Below are positions 26,154 through 36,090 of a stretch of DNA of 64,000 nt, piece after piece. The notes below the pieces were generated by a model. It made no database searches. It was given only the letters and a program-made list of their open reading frames with translations, and had not been told where the DNA came from. Where the stretch lies: positions 248,001-312,000 of the forward strand of contig NZ_SZZU01000001.1 of NCBI RefSeq assembly GCF_009829985.1, written 5' to 3'. This DNA comes from Pantoea sp. Aalb (GTDB lineage: Bacteria > Pseudomonadota > Gammaproteobacteria > Enterobacterales > Enterobacteriaceae). The position numbers were made by a program, and so were the translations under genes. Position 1 is the first letter of the stretch, and each line of letters begins with the position of its first letter.

Positions 26154-29100
26154 TTAATTAATTGTCATTAATCCTATATTACCACCAGCAGCAGTAGTAT
26201 TGATGCTGATTGAACGTTCAATCAGTAAACGTTCAATTAATAAATTAGTTTCTCCAGATACGAAACCTTGTACTGTTATAATCGATCTATCTATTGAAGC
26301 AATATCTTTACATAATTTATTTAATTGACTAGTATTTCCATGATAAATAACCGCATCAAATTTTTCATGTAGCACATTGTCTGTAAGTTTAATGTATTTT
26401 TGTACTTCATAAGGTAAAGATGATCGTAATGTACTATGTAGCTCATCATTTTGCCATATTATTCGGCTACCTACGCTAATAACTGCAGCTAATTGTATTA
26501 GAATATCTTGTTCATTATTTGAAAGACACAATACACAGTCTTTTGGAATTAAACTATAAGTATTGCGTTCTCCTGTTGGACCTGATAATAAACGTACAGT
26601 GCCAGATTGTGATAAATCATAATATCTTTGATATATAGCTTCTATTTCTGGCTTATTTTTTACCCACGTTAAAAACGCTTGATGCAATATCACAAGTTCA
26701 TCACGTATTACACTGTCTACTGATATTTCATTATTCTGTCTATCAAAAGTAATCCTCAAAGCATTATCTGGACGATAAGCTAGTAAACGATATAGGTATA
26801 ATGGTCCTCCTGCTTTAGGTCCTGTTCCAGAAAGTCCTTCTCCACCAAATGGTTGTACTCCAACTACTGCACCTATCATATTTCGATTGACATAAATATT
26901 ACCAACTTTAGCTTTGTTTATAATTTGTGTAATAGTTTCATCAATACGAGTATGTATACCTAATGTTAACCCATATCCAGATGAATTAATTTGATTTATC
27001 ATTTGAAATAAATTACTTCGCTTAAATTTAATTACATGAAGAACCGGTCCAAATACTTCCTTATCTAAATCCTTTACTTGATTAATTTCAATAATTGTTG
27101 GTGTAATAAAGTTACCACTACTACAATCTTTAGAGTCTTGTTTATTTTCAAGCACAGATTGATATACGGAAAAACCTTTAATTCTCATTTTTTGAATGTG
27201 ACGTTCTATATTAATTTTAGATTTAATATCAATTACTGGGCCAATATCAGTTGATAAACGTTCTGGATTACCCATTCGACATTCAGCCATTGCACCTTTT
27301 AACATTTTTAATGTGTAATCAGCTACTTCTTCTTGTAGACATAATAAACGAAGTGATGAACATCTTTGGCCAGCACTGTCAAAAGCAGAGATTAATATAT
27401 CATCTACTACCTGTTGAATTAATGCTGAAGAATCTACAATCATAGCGTTGATACCACCAGTTTCTGCTATGATAGGAATAGGATGTCCTTCGCTATCAAG
27501 ACGTCCAGCAAGACTATGATTTAGTAATTTTGCTACTAATGTAGAACCAGTAAACATAACTCCACGTATACGTTCATCTTCTATTAATTTCATACCAACT
27601 ATTTCACCAGATCCTGGTAACATTTGTAATACTCCAGCTGGAATACCAGCTTCTAATAAAATATGAACTGCTTGAGCAGCTATTATTGGAGTTTGTTCTG
27701 CTGGTTTTGCTAGTACACTATTCCCAGCAGCTAGTGCTGCTGCGATTTGACCTATGAAGATTGCTAGAGGAAAATTCCATGGACTAATGCATACCACTGG
27801 TCCTAGAGGACGATAAGTGTTATTATTGAAATCTTCTCTTATTATTTCAGCATAATAATAAAGAAAATCTACTGCTTCACGTATTTCCGCAATAGCATTA
27901 TTATAAGTTTTACCAGATTCACGTACTAGAAGACCAATAAGCCTCTGCATTTGGGATTCCATCATATTAGCCGCAATTTCTAAGATTTTAGCTCGTTCTT
28001 GCGGTGATGTAGTAGACCATATGAGACTAGCTTGTATAGTAGCATCTAGAGCTTGCGATATTTCTTCTTCTGTAGCGTCATATACATTACCTACAATGTC
28101 ATCTATTTTTGCAGGATTAATAATTTGTCGGCTTTCACTATTATTACTTAATTTACCAATTATTATTGGCTTTACTATTAATGGCTCTTTAATTGAATTG
28201 AATAATGTACTAGAAAGAGAAGCTAAACTATGTTCATTATTTAGGTCAATACCAAAAGAATTAATTCGCTTATCTCCATAAAGAGAGCGAGGTAATGGAA
28301 TTTTTAGATGTGGTAAACCTATCATGCCTTCATTTATACCCATTTTTTGAATTATTGATACTGGATCAGCTACTAATTCTTCAATTGGTATAGTATTATC
28401 TGCAATACGATTAATAAAAGAGGTATTTGCACCATTTTCTAATAAGCGTCGTACTAAATAAGCTAATAATGTTTCATGTGTACCTACTGGTGCATAAATG
28501 CGACAAGGACGATTAAGCTTACCATCGGATACTTTACCTACTATATTTTTATATAGTGGTTCTCCCATACCATGTAAACACTGAAATTCATATTGACCAA
28601 AGTAATAATTATTTCCTGCTAATTGATAAATTGCTGCTAACGTACAAGCATTATGGGTAGCAAATTGAGGATAAATAAAGTTTGGTATTGATAGAAGTTT
28701 TCGTGCACATGCTAAATAAGAAATATCAGTATATACTTTGCGGGTATATACAGGATAATCTTCTAATCCTGCAACTTGTGTACGTTTAATTTCAGTATCC
28801 CAGTAAGCACCTTTTACTAAACGTATCATTAAGCGGCGATAGCTCCGTTGTGCTAGATCAGAAATAAAATCAATTACAAAAAGACTACGTTTTTGATATG
28901 CTTGAATGACAAAGCCAATACCATTCCAATTCTTTAATTCTGGTTCGAAACATAACTTTTCTAACAAATCTAACGAAATCTCTAAACGATCAGCTTCTTC
29001 TGCATCTATAGTAATCCCTATATCATAAGATCGAGCTAATATAGTTAAAGATTTAAGAATAGGATATAATTCTTTTATTACTCGTTCGTATTGTGCTCGG

Positions 29101-30104
29101 TTATAACGAGGATGTAAAGCTGAAAGCTTTATTGAAATACCAGGCCCTTCATAAATTCCTCGACCATTAGAAGCTTTACCAATTGCATGAATTGCTTGTT
29201 GATAAGATAATAAATATGCTTTTGCATCACTATATGTTAATGCTGCTTCACCTAGCATATCATAAGAATATCTAAATCCTTTTTCTTCTAACTTTTGAAC
29301 ATTATTTAAAGCTTCTGATATTGTTTCTCCTGTAACAAATTGTTTCCCTATTAAACGCATTGCCATTTCTAAACTTTTACGTATTAATGGTTTACCGCTC
29401 TTATCAATAATATTCTTTAAGTATGCTATATTGGATTCTTTATGAATGGAAACTACTCGACTAGTCAATAGCAACCCCCAAGTAGCTGCATTGACAAACA
29501 TAGAAGGGCTAGCACCTAAATGTGATTGCCATTTAATATTATTATTAATTTTATTACGAATTAGTAAATCACGTGTTGATTTATCAGGAATACGTAAAAG
29601 TGCTTCAGCTAGACACATCAATGCTATACCTTCATCAGAAGAAAGAGAAAATTCTTGAAGCAAGCTTTGTACTATACTGTGGCGTTCAATTAAGCTTTTT
29701 TGATTACGTAAGGTATGAGTTAAACTATAAGCCAATTCATGAATCTTCTCTGCTTCTAAAGCAGGGAAACGTGCTAATTCTAATGCGATGGGTACTGCAT
29801 CAGTTTCTAGACATCTTGATGCTTTTGTAATAGTAGAACGTATGACTGATTGTGGTAAAATACTTTCAGCAAAATCTTCGAAAGGTTTAAATCTTTTTTC
29901 TAATGAATGATCATCTTTAGTTATTTTATTAGATAACTGTGACGGTATTTCAATTGGATTTTTACTAGCTTCTAATTGATCAAGATAATTAAAAATTGCT
30001 TGTTTAATAAGCCAGTGGGGTGTCCGATTCATTTTTTGTGCCGTTATTTTAATACGATCACAGGTGGTTTTATCCAACTTCACCCCCATATTAGTGTTTA
30101 GCAT
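26154..30104 (-). CDS. putA: Trifunctional PutA: transcriptional repressor, proline dehydrogenase, glutamate-semialdehyde dehydrogenase
   Basis: Oxidises L-proline to glutamate on the inner membrane face and, when free of proline, represses put genes. 1316 residues against 1320 in E. coli, collinear throughout. The N-terminal ribbon-helix-helix DNA-binding domain (about 1-47) is intact: MGVKLDKTT, KMNRTPHWLIKQAIFNYLDQLE. The FAD barrel has IDAEEADRLE, IRLVKGAYWD, FATHNA and YEFQCLHGMGEPLY. The aldehyde dehydrogenase has ISPWNFPLAIF, FTGSTLVAK, IAETGG and the catalytic Cys in FDSAGQRCSSLR. The C-terminal domain of trifunctional PutAs ends AAGGNIGLMTIN. It is divergent from putP. Keeping the repressor domain suggests proline-responsive control persists. 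Confidence 0.97.
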   Translation of the reverse strand: MLNTNMGVKLDKTTCDRIKITAQKMNRTPHWLIKQAIFNYLDQLEASKNPIEIPSQLSNKITKDDHSLEKRFKPFEDFAESILPQSVIRSTITKASRCLETDAVPIALELARFPALEAEKIHELAYSLTHTLRNQKSLIERHSIVQSLLQEFSLSSDEGIALMCLAEALLRIPDKSTRDLLIRNKINNNIKWQSHLGASPSMFVNAATWGLLLTSRVVSIHKESNIAYLKNIIDKSGKPLIRKSLEMAMRLIGKQFVTGETISEALNNVQKLEEKGFRYSYDMLGEAALTYSDAKAYLLSYQQAIHAIGKASNGRGIYEGPGISIKLSALHPRYNRAQYERVIKELYPILKSLTILARSYDIGITIDAEEADRLEISLDLLEKLCFEPELKNWNGIGFVIQAYQKRSLFVIDFISDLAQRSYRRLMIRLVKGAYWDTEIKRTQVAGLEDYPVYTRKVYTDISYLACARKLLSIPNFIYPQFATHNACTLAAIYQLAGNNYYFGQYEFQCLHGMGEPLYKNIVGKVSDGKLNRPCRIYAPVGTHETLLAYLVRRLLENGANTSFINRIADNTIPIEELVADPVSIIQKMGINEGMIGLPHLKIPLPRSLYGDKRINSFGIDLNNEHSLASLSSTLFNSIKEPLIVKPIIIGKLSNNSESRQIINPAKIDDIVGNVYDATEEEISQALDATIQASLIWSTTSPQERAKILEIAANMMESQMQRLIGLLVRESGKTYNNAIAEIREAVDFLYYYAEIIREDFNNNTYRPLGPVVCISPWNFPLAIFIGQIAAALAAGNSVLAKPAEQTPIIAAQAVHILLEAGIPAGVLQMLPGSGEIVGMKLIEDERIRGVMFTGSTLVAKLLNHSLAGRLDSEGHPIPIIAETGGINAMIVDSSALIQQVVDDILISAFDSAGQRCSSLRLLCLQEEVADYTLKMLKGAMAECRMGNPERLSTDIGPVIDIKSKINIERHIQKMRIKGFSVYQSVLENKQDSKDCSSGNFITPTIIEINQVKDLDKEVFGPVLHVIKFKRSNLFQMINQINSSGYGLTLGIHTRIDETITQIINKAKVGNIYVNRNMIGAVVGVQPFGGEGLSGTGPKAGGPLYLYRLLAYRPDNALRITFDRQNNEISVDSVIRDELVILHQAFLTWVKNKPEIEAIYQRYYDLSQSGTVRLLSGPTGERNTYSLIPKDCVLCLSNNEQDILIQLAAVISVGSRIIWQNDELHSTLRSSLPYEVQKYIKLTDNVLHEKFDAVIYHGNTSQLNKLCKDIASIDRSIITVQGFVSGETNLLIERLLIERSISINTTAAGGNIGLMTIN

Positions 30105-30235
30105 TATTTACTTATCCTCAAAGAATGAATTATATCAACCTTAATTACAATGCACTTATGTTACAATATTTGTACTATTATATTTCATGAACTAAATAGC
30201 TCAAATTAATTAAATTTACAAAAACAGTATAATTC

Positions 30236-30255
30236 ATGAATATTGCAATATTCAT
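30236..30255. promoter_or_regulatory. Perfect 20-bp palindrome, candidate PutA operator
   Basis: The 20 bases from ATGAATATTG to CAATATTCAT form a perfect palindrome between the divergent putA and putP starts. Its centre is ATTGCAAT, so each strand carries ATTGCA, one base from the GTTGCA motif reported for E. coli PutA. A related CGCAAC lies at 30297-30302. The function is inferred from position, symmetry and the intact PutA DNA-binding domain. Confidence 0.45.
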
Positions 30256-30533
30256 AGTAGAAATATATCTTTAATACAATTAAAAATGTGAACATGCGCA
30301 ACCTATGAAAATTTATACGATATTACAGGTGAAAATAATATGAATCCTGTGTTACATGTTGGTTATTAAATAAGTAAGAACCGTCTTTTAAATGACAAGA
30401 TACTACAAACATTAAGTAAAATCTTTTTATTTAAGACATGATAAAACCAAATAGTTACATTATTTGATTTTGATAATGTAATAAAAAAGATTTATTTAAT
30501 TAATAAGCAATCAGATAAATAGTGGAGAATGTT

Positions 30534-32018
30534 ATGAGTGTAAGTATACCTATGCTAATAACCTTTATAATTTATATTCTTGGAATGATATCTATTGGTT
30601 TTGTTGCATATCGTTCAACAAAAAATTTTGATGATTATATTCTTGGTGGACGTAGCTTAGGAAGTATGGTAACTGCATTATCTGCAGGAGCATCGGATAT
30701 GAGTGGATGGCTCTTAATGGGATTACCAGGTACTATTTTTATATCAGGTATTGCTGAAAGTTGGATTGCAATTGGACTAATTATTGGTGCTTGGTTAAAT
30801 TGGAAGATTGTAGCAGGACGTTTACGAGTTCAAACCGAACACTACAATAATGCGCTTACTTTACCAGATTTTTTTACTAATCGTTTTGAAGATAAAAGTA
30901 AAGTATTAAGTATAATTTCTGCATTAGTTATTTTGATTTTTTTTACGATTTATTGCGCATCTGGTGTCGTAGCAGGTGCTCGTTTATTTGAAAGTACTTT
31001 TGGTTTAGATTATCAAACAGCATTATGGGCTGGTGCTGCAGTTACTATTTTATATACATTTATAGGTGGCTTTCTTGCAGTAAGCTGGACTGATACTGTA
31101 CAAGCTAGTTTAATGATTTTTGCATTAATTCTTACGCCTATTATTGTTATTATTGCTGTTGGAGGAATTTCAGATGCATTAACAGTAATTAAGGCAAAAA
31201 ATATAGAAAATGTGAATATGTTCAAAGCATTTAGCTTTCTTGCAATAATTTCATCTTTAGGCTGGGGACTAGGATATTTTGGACAACCACATATTTTAGT
31301 ACGTTTCATGGCATCACACTCTCATCGTTCTGTTTTAACTGCACGCCGCATTAGTATGACATGGATGATTTTATGCTTAGCTGGTGCAGTTGCAGTTGGT
31401 TTTTTTGGAATTGCTTACTTTCAAAATCATCCAAATCAATCATTAAATGTAAGTCAAAACGGTGAACGAGTATTTATCGAATTAGCCCTTACGCTTTTTA
31501 ACCCATGGATTGCTGGTATTTTATTATCCGCGATTTTAGCAGCTGTTATGTCTACTTTAAGTTGTCAGTTACTAGTATGTTCTAGTGCATTAACAGAAGA
31601 TCTTTATAAACAATTTTTACATAAAAATGCAAGTCAAAAAGAATTGGTATGGGTTGGACGTTTAATGGTTTTACTAGTTGCACTAATAGCTATTAAGATT
31701 GCATATAATCCAGAGAACCGTGTTTTAGGTCTAGTTAGTTATGCTTGGGCTGGTTTTGGTGCTGCATTTGGCCCAGTTGTTCTATTTAGTGTATGTTGGC
31801 AAAGAATGACACGTAATGGTGCTTTAGCTGGTATGGTTATTGGTGCAATTACTGTATTAATTTGGAAAAATTATGCATGGATTAATTTATATGAAATCAT
31901 TCCTGGCTTCATTGGTAGTAGCATTGCAATTATATTAGTAAGCTTGATTGACCGTGCTCCTTCAGAGATTATACAACAGCGATTTACTAAAGCTGAAGCT
32001 GAATACCTAACCAAATAA
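30534..32018 (+). CDS. putP: Sodium/proline symporter
   Basis: Inner-membrane Na+/L-proline importer of the SSS family, supplying PutA. Homologous to E. coli PutP (502 residues) throughout: STKNFDDYILGGRSLG, TALSAGASDMSGWLLMGLPG (Na+ site residues), FFTIYCASGVVAGARLFESTFG, GWGLGYFGQPHIL, ILLSAILAAVMSTLSCQLLVCSSALTEDLY (second Na+ site). About thirteen hydrophobic segments are evident. I use the ATG at 30534, six bases after GGAG. An in-frame GTG at 30522 contains that ribosome-binding site and is unlikely. This gives 494 residues. Confidence 0.96.
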   Translation: MSVSIPMLITFIIYILGMISIGFVAYRSTKNFDDYILGGRSLGSMVTALSAGASDMSGWLLMGLPGTIFISGIAESWIAIGLIIGAWLNWKIVAGRLRVQTEHYNNALTLPDFFTNRFEDKSKVLSIISALVILIFFTIYCASGVVAGARLFESTFGLDYQTALWAGAAVTILYTFIGGFLAVSWTDTVQASLMIFALILTPIIVIIAVGGISDALTVIKAKNIENVNMFKAFSFLAIISSLGWGLGYFGQPHILVRFMASHSHRSVLTARRISMTWMILCLAGAVAVGFFGIAYFQNHPNQSLNVSQNGERVFIELALTLFNPWIAGILLSAILAAVMSTLSCQLLVCSSALTEDLYKQFLHKNASQKELVWVGRLMVLLVALIAIKIAYNPENRVLGLVSYAWAGFGAAFGPVVLFSVCWQRMTRNGALAGMVIGAITVLIWKNYAWINLYEIIPGFIGSSIAIILVSLIDRAPSEIIQQRFTKAEAEYLTK

Positions 32019-32020
32019 AT

Positions 32021-32065
32021 GATCTTTTACCACCGTTTCGTTTAAATGAGACGGTGATTAAAATC
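32021..32065. terminator. Hairpin after putP
   Basis: CACCGTTTC (32031-32039) and GAGACGGTG (32048-32056) pair with one G-T type mismatch. Flanking GATCTTTTA and ATTAAAATC extend the stem imperfectly. It starts 2 bases after the putP stop. There is no long T-run, so efficiency is uncertain. Confidence 0.55.
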
Positions 32066-32243
32066 ATAATTTAATTAATTTAAAATAATTATTAATAATA
32101 AATTAATTATGTTTATTGAATTAATTTGCTTTTTTAATCGCAAAAATAAAATATTTTCTTTTGATAACTTGTATTTTATTAAGGTTAATATTTAATTAAA
32201 AATAATTTAAGAATATAGAGTTTTTATATTCAAGGATTTTATA

Positions 32244-33068
32244 ATGTTTCTATCATTTCTTATTATGCTGAGAGAAGGTTTTGAGGCAGCATTAATTGTT
32301 AGTTTAATTGCTAGTTACTTAAAACGCATTAAGAGAATTCATTTATTTCCTGCTATGTGGGCTGGAGTTTTTATAGCTGTAATATTGTGTCTAGTATTAG
32401 GAATCATTATTAGCAAAACTACGGGTGAATTTCCACAAAAACAGCAAGAATTATTTGAAGGTATAGTAGCAATAGTTGCAGTCATTATTTTGACTTCAAT
32501 GGTATTCTGGATGCGTAAAATATCAATTAATATTAAATTAACATTAGAAACATCTGTAGATCAGGTATTACAAAAGCAAAGTAGTAACGAATTAGCATTA
32601 ATATTAATGGTTTTTCTAGCGGTTGCTAGAGAAGGATTAGAATCAGTATTTTTTTTATTAACATCTTTTACTCAAGATGTTGGTTATGCTCCACCTATCG
32701 GAGCTATATTAGGCTTAACTACATCTATTTTACTAGGTTTTTTAATATATTATGGTAGTATTAAGCTTAATGTAGCTCATTTTTTTTATTGGACTAGTTT
32801 TTTTATTCTGTTTGTTACTGCTGGTATTGCATCTAGCGCCATTCGTGCTTTACACGAAGCTGGTTTATGGAATTTTTTTCAAAAGACTGCTTTCGATTTA
32901 AGTAATGTATTATCTACGCATTCAATATTTGGTATTTTATTGGAGACTTTAATAGGTTATCAAGAATCTCCAAGTGTTAGTGAAGTAGCTATGTGGTTTA
33001 TTTATTTAATCCCAACACTGTTTTTTTTTCTATCAATACATCGTCCTATATTCAAATTAATAAAATGA
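32244..33068 (+). CDS. efeU: Ferrous iron permease EfeU
   Basis: Ftr1-like inner-membrane channel that takes up iron delivered by EfeO/EfeB. 274 residues with seven expected membrane segments. Both REXXE iron-ligand motifs are seen: LREGFEAALIV (about 9-19) and VAREGLESVFFLL (about 129). TGEFPQKQQELFEGIVA is conserved. The E. coli K-12 copy is frameshifted, but this one is intact. First gene of efeUOB next to putAP, as in E. coli. I see no Fur box in front of it. Confidence 0.95.
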   Translation: MFLSFLIMLREGFEAALIVSLIASYLKRIKRIHLFPAMWAGVFIAVILCLVLGIIISKTTGEFPQKQQELFEGIVAIVAVIILTSMVFWMRKISINIKLTLETSVDQVLQKQSSNELALILMVFLAVAREGLESVFFLLTSFTQDVGYAPPIGAILGLTTSILLGFLIYYGSIKLNVAHFFYWTSFFILFVTAGIASSAIRALHEAGLWNFFQKTAFDLSNVLSTHSIFGILLETLIGYQESPSVSEVAMWFIYLIPTLFFFLSIHRPIFKLIK

Positions 33069-33120
33069 AATTAACACCCATAGTATCGATTTATATTGTT
33101 TTTAAATGGATAAGACTTAT

Positions 33121-34248
33121 ATGACTATTTATTCCTATTGTAAAGTGTTATTAATTTTAATATTAATGTATTCTAGAATAACCCATGCTATAGGTATTCA
33201 ACAAGTTACTGTAACAGTAACTGATACAAAGTGCGATCCTATGCTAATTAATTTAAATTCTGGTAAAACTCAATTTATTATAAAAAATAATAGTCAGAAA
33301 ATTTTAGAATGGGAAATCTTAAAAGGAGTAATGATCATAGAAGAACGAGAAAATATTGCACCAAGTTTTAGTCAAAAGCTTACAACTAATTTACAAGCAG
33401 GTCAATATGATATTACTTGTGGTTTACTTAAAAATCCAAAAGGTAAATTAATTGTTAAGGATAACAATATTAATAATAATCTGTCGATGCATATTAATCC
33501 TACTTTAATAAAACTCAATGGTCCTATTAGAGATTATAAAATTTATGTAACACAAGAAGTCAAAGCTCTGGTAAAAAATACTCAAAAATTTATTGATGCA
33601 ATAAATTTAGGTAAATTACAAAAAGCTAAAGAATTATATGCCCCAACTCGTCAACATTATGAACATATTGAACCGATTGCTGAATTATTTTTTGATCTAG
33701 ATCATCGTATTGATGCACGTGAAGATAATTATGAAAAAAAAGCCAATGATCCAGAATTTTCAGGGTTTCACAGGTTAGAAAAAGCTTTGTTTTATGATCA
33801 TAATCTTAAAGGAATGCAATTTTATGCCAATCAATTGAATGAAGATGTACATGATTTACAAAAGCGTGTTAATGCTTTAACTTTTTCTCCGATAAAATTA
33901 GTAGGTGGTGCTGCTAGTTTACTTGAAGAAGTTGCTTCTAAGAAAATATCTGGCGAAGAAGATCGTTATAGTAGAACTGATTTATGGGATTTCCACGCTA
34001 ATATCGAAGGAGCTCAAAAGATCGTAGATCTATTACGTCCTTTACTATACAAAGAAAACACTCAACTGGTAAATAAAATAGATATTAATTTTAAAAAAGT
34101 AAATTCTATTTTAAATAAATATCGCATAAAAAATGGATTTTCTCCTTATAACCAATTAACTAATATTGATTATAATGCGCTCAAAGGACCGATTAATACC
34201 TTAGCGGAAAATCTCTCTCTATTACGCGGTACTTTAGGTTTAGATTAG
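33121..34248 (+). CDS. efeO: Periplasmic iron-uptake protein EfeO
   Basis: Periplasmic cupredoxin-M75 protein that works with EfeU and EfeB. Signal peptide seen at about 1-27 (hydrophobic, ending THA). N-terminal cupredoxin-like domain (about 28-118: VTVTDTKCDPM, EWEILKGVMIIEERENIAP, YDITCGLL). C-terminal M75 domain with the HXXXE-type motif in ARREDNYEKKA-like and RQHYEHIEPIAELF (about 183). The ATG at 33121 gives 375 residues, exactly the E. coli length, and follows GGATAA at 8 bases. An in-frame ATG five codons earlier lacks a site. Confidence 0.94.
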   Translation: MTIYSYCKVLLILILMYSRITHAIGIQQVTVTVTDTKCDPMLINLNSGKTQFIIKNNSQKILEWEILKGVMIIEERENIAPSFSQKLTTNLQAGQYDITCGLLKNPKGKLIVKDNNINNNLSMHINPTLIKLNGPIRDYKIYVTQEVKALVKNTQKFIDAINLGKLQKAKELYAPTRQHYEHIEPIAELFFDLDHRIDAREDNYEKKANDPEFSGFHRLEKALFYDHNLKGMQFYANQLNEDVHDLQKRVNALTFSPIKLVGGAASLLEEVASKKISGEEDRYSRTDLWDFHANIEGAQKIVDLLRPLLYKENTQLVNKIDINFKKVNSILNKYRIKNGFSPYNQLTNIDYNALKGPINTLAENLSLLRGTLGLD

Positions 34249-34249
34249 T

Positions 34250-35551
34250 ATGAGTAAGAACAATAATAACAAAGTACAAATATCACGTCGTCTTTTATTA
34301 AAGAAACTAGGAGCTATATGTAGTGCGGTTGCTCTAAGTGAAGCTTGTCCATTTCAATCATTAAAGGCTAATAAAATTTTATCATCGAAAACTAAAATAT
34401 TAGATAAACGCCAACAAATACAACCTTTTTATGGTTTCCATCAATCTGGTATTTTAACACCACAACAAGCATTAACAATTTTAGTAGCATTTAATGTACT
34501 TGCTAGCAATAAAAAAGAACTTAAACGATTATTTCAAATACTAACTGATAGGTTTGCCTTTTTAACTAAAGGTGGTATAGCTCCAGAAATTATAAATCCT
34601 CAACTACCATCAATGGATTCTGGGATTCTTGGAGCAAATATATTTCCAGATAATTTAACAATGACATTGTCTGTTGGTGCTTCGCTTTTTGACAATCGTT
34701 TTGGATTAGCTCATCATAAACCAAAACAATTACAAAATATGATACGATTTCCTAATGATGCACTAGATGCTAATCTATGTCATGGCGATATTTTAATACA
34801 AATATGTGCAAATACCCAGGATACACTAATCCATGCTTTACGTGATATAATCAAATATACTCCAGATTTGTTAGCAATACGTTGGCAACGTGATGGTTTT
34901 ATTGCAAACCATTCTACAACATGTAGTAATAGTAATATACGAGAAACTCCAATTAATCTTTTAGGATTTAAAGATGGTACTGCTAATCCAGAAATACAAA
35001 ATACGGAATTAATGAATCGATTATTATGGATAACAAGTAATCAAAAAAAAACAGAACCTACTTGGATGATTGGGGGTACCTATCAGGTTATTAGAATTAT
35101 TCGCTTCTATGTGGAAAAATGGGATCGTACTCCTATTAAAGAACAACAAACTATTTTCGGACGTGAGAAACTTTCTGGAGCTCCTCTTGGCATGAAAAAC
35201 GAACATGATATTCCTGATTATAATCGTGATCCAAATGGTTTATTAATTCCGCTAAACTCCCATATTCGTTTAGCTAATCCCCGTACTACAGAAACAACCA
35301 ATAATCTAATATTAAGACGAGGTTATAATTATTCTTCTGGTATTACTAAATCTGGTCAATTAGATATGGGATTATTATTTATTTGTTATCAACATGATTT
35401 AATAAAAGGTTTTATTAGTATGCAAAATCGTTTAAATGGCGAAGCATTAGAAGAATATATTACTCCTATAGGTGGAGGTTATTTTTTTGCATTACCTGGT
35501 GTACGAGATAAAAATCATTATTTAGGACAACTTCTTTTACAAAATTCATAA
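34250..35551 (+). CDS. efeB: Dye-decolourising haem peroxidase EfeB
   Basis: Periplasmic haem-containing DyP peroxidase of EfeUOB; it oxidises ferrous iron and has been proposed to free iron from haem. 433 residues. N-terminal twin-arginine signal SRRLLLKK followed by a hydrophobic stretch, so it is exported folded with cofactor by Tat. The DyP signature GFKDGTANP (about 240) and the distal Asp are there. The proximal haem-ligand His lies in NSHIRLANPR (about 340). GGGYFFALPG is near the end. Starts one base after the efeO stop. Notable because hemA is broken in this same genome. Confidence 0.95.
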   Translation: MSKNNNNKVQISRRLLLKKLGAICSAVALSEACPFQSLKANKILSSKTKILDKRQQIQPFYGFHQSGILTPQQALTILVAFNVLASNKKELKRLFQILTDRFAFLTKGGIAPEIINPQLPSMDSGILGANIFPDNLTMTLSVGASLFDNRFGLAHHKPKQLQNMIRFPNDALDANLCHGDILIQICANTQDTLIHALRDIIKYTPDLLAIRWQRDGFIANHSTTCSNSNIRETPINLLGFKDGTANPEIQNTELMNRLLWITSNQKKTEPTWMIGGTYQVIRIIRFYVEKWDRTPIKEQQTIFGREKLSGAPLGMKNEHDIPDYNRDPNGLLIPLNSHIRLANPRTTETTNNLILRRGYNYSSGITKSGQLDMGLLFICYQHDLIKGFISMQNRLNGEALEEYITPIGGGYFFALPGVRDKNHYLGQLLLQNS

Positions 35552-35621
35552 AAAATTAAATTCATCAACATATGCTATAAATAAAATGATTATTTATTTA
35601 AATATTATGTTATAAGGATAA

Positions 35622-35708
35622 CGGTGAGGAAGGGATTCGAACCCTCGATACTTGTTACTGTATACAAGCTTTCCAAGCCTGCTCCTTCAACCACTCGGAC
35701 ACCTCACC
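35622..35708 (-). tRNA. serX: tRNA-Ser (GGA)
   Basis: An 87-base class II tRNA on the minus strand starting GGTGAGGTGTCCGAG. The anticodon stem-loop AGGCTTGGAAAGCTT gives anticodon GGA. It has a long variable arm (TGTATACAGTAACAAGTATCG) and T-arm GGTTCGAATCC. The 3' CCA is not encoded (GTTAT follows), unlike the tRNA-Asn here, so it depends on tRNA nucleotidyltransferase. E. coli serX lies in the same neighbourhood. Confidence 0.95.
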
Positions 35709-36090
35709 ATTTTTCTTTTTTCTACCTAACCTTACTTATAGTCATCATAGTCATCTAATCATCTTTTTTTAGATTAGCATCTAATAACTTAAATTTACAT
35801 TACTATAAAAATAACTAATAAATAGTTTATTTATAATATTATTATTAAAAATAAAAAATATTATTTTTTGTATTATTATAAATTATAATAATGTAATTAG
35901 TATAGAATATATATAATATCCAATTATAAGTATTGGAATTATTATTTAATTTTTAATAAATAACTAACAATATGTTTTATTAGTAGTAAATTGATTTAAT
36001 AAAATTATATATAACAATAGAAATATATACATATATAATATATATATTATATGTTAATATTTGATAATTAAAATAATTTTATTTAATAAT
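35709..36090. other. Spacer between tRNA-Ser and ychF
   Basis: About 380 bases, almost wholly A/T, at the junction between the 24 min and 27 min blocks of E. coli order. No gene, clear hairpin or promoter can be called. Confidence 0.5.

Noticed and set aside
30284..30305. CRP-like TGTGA before putP
   Set aside because: Only one half-site (TGTGA) is good; the second half reads GCAAC, too far from TCACA.
31013..31309. 98-codon minus-strand frame opposite putP
   Set aside because: Antisense of a conserved membrane protein gene; no start signal.
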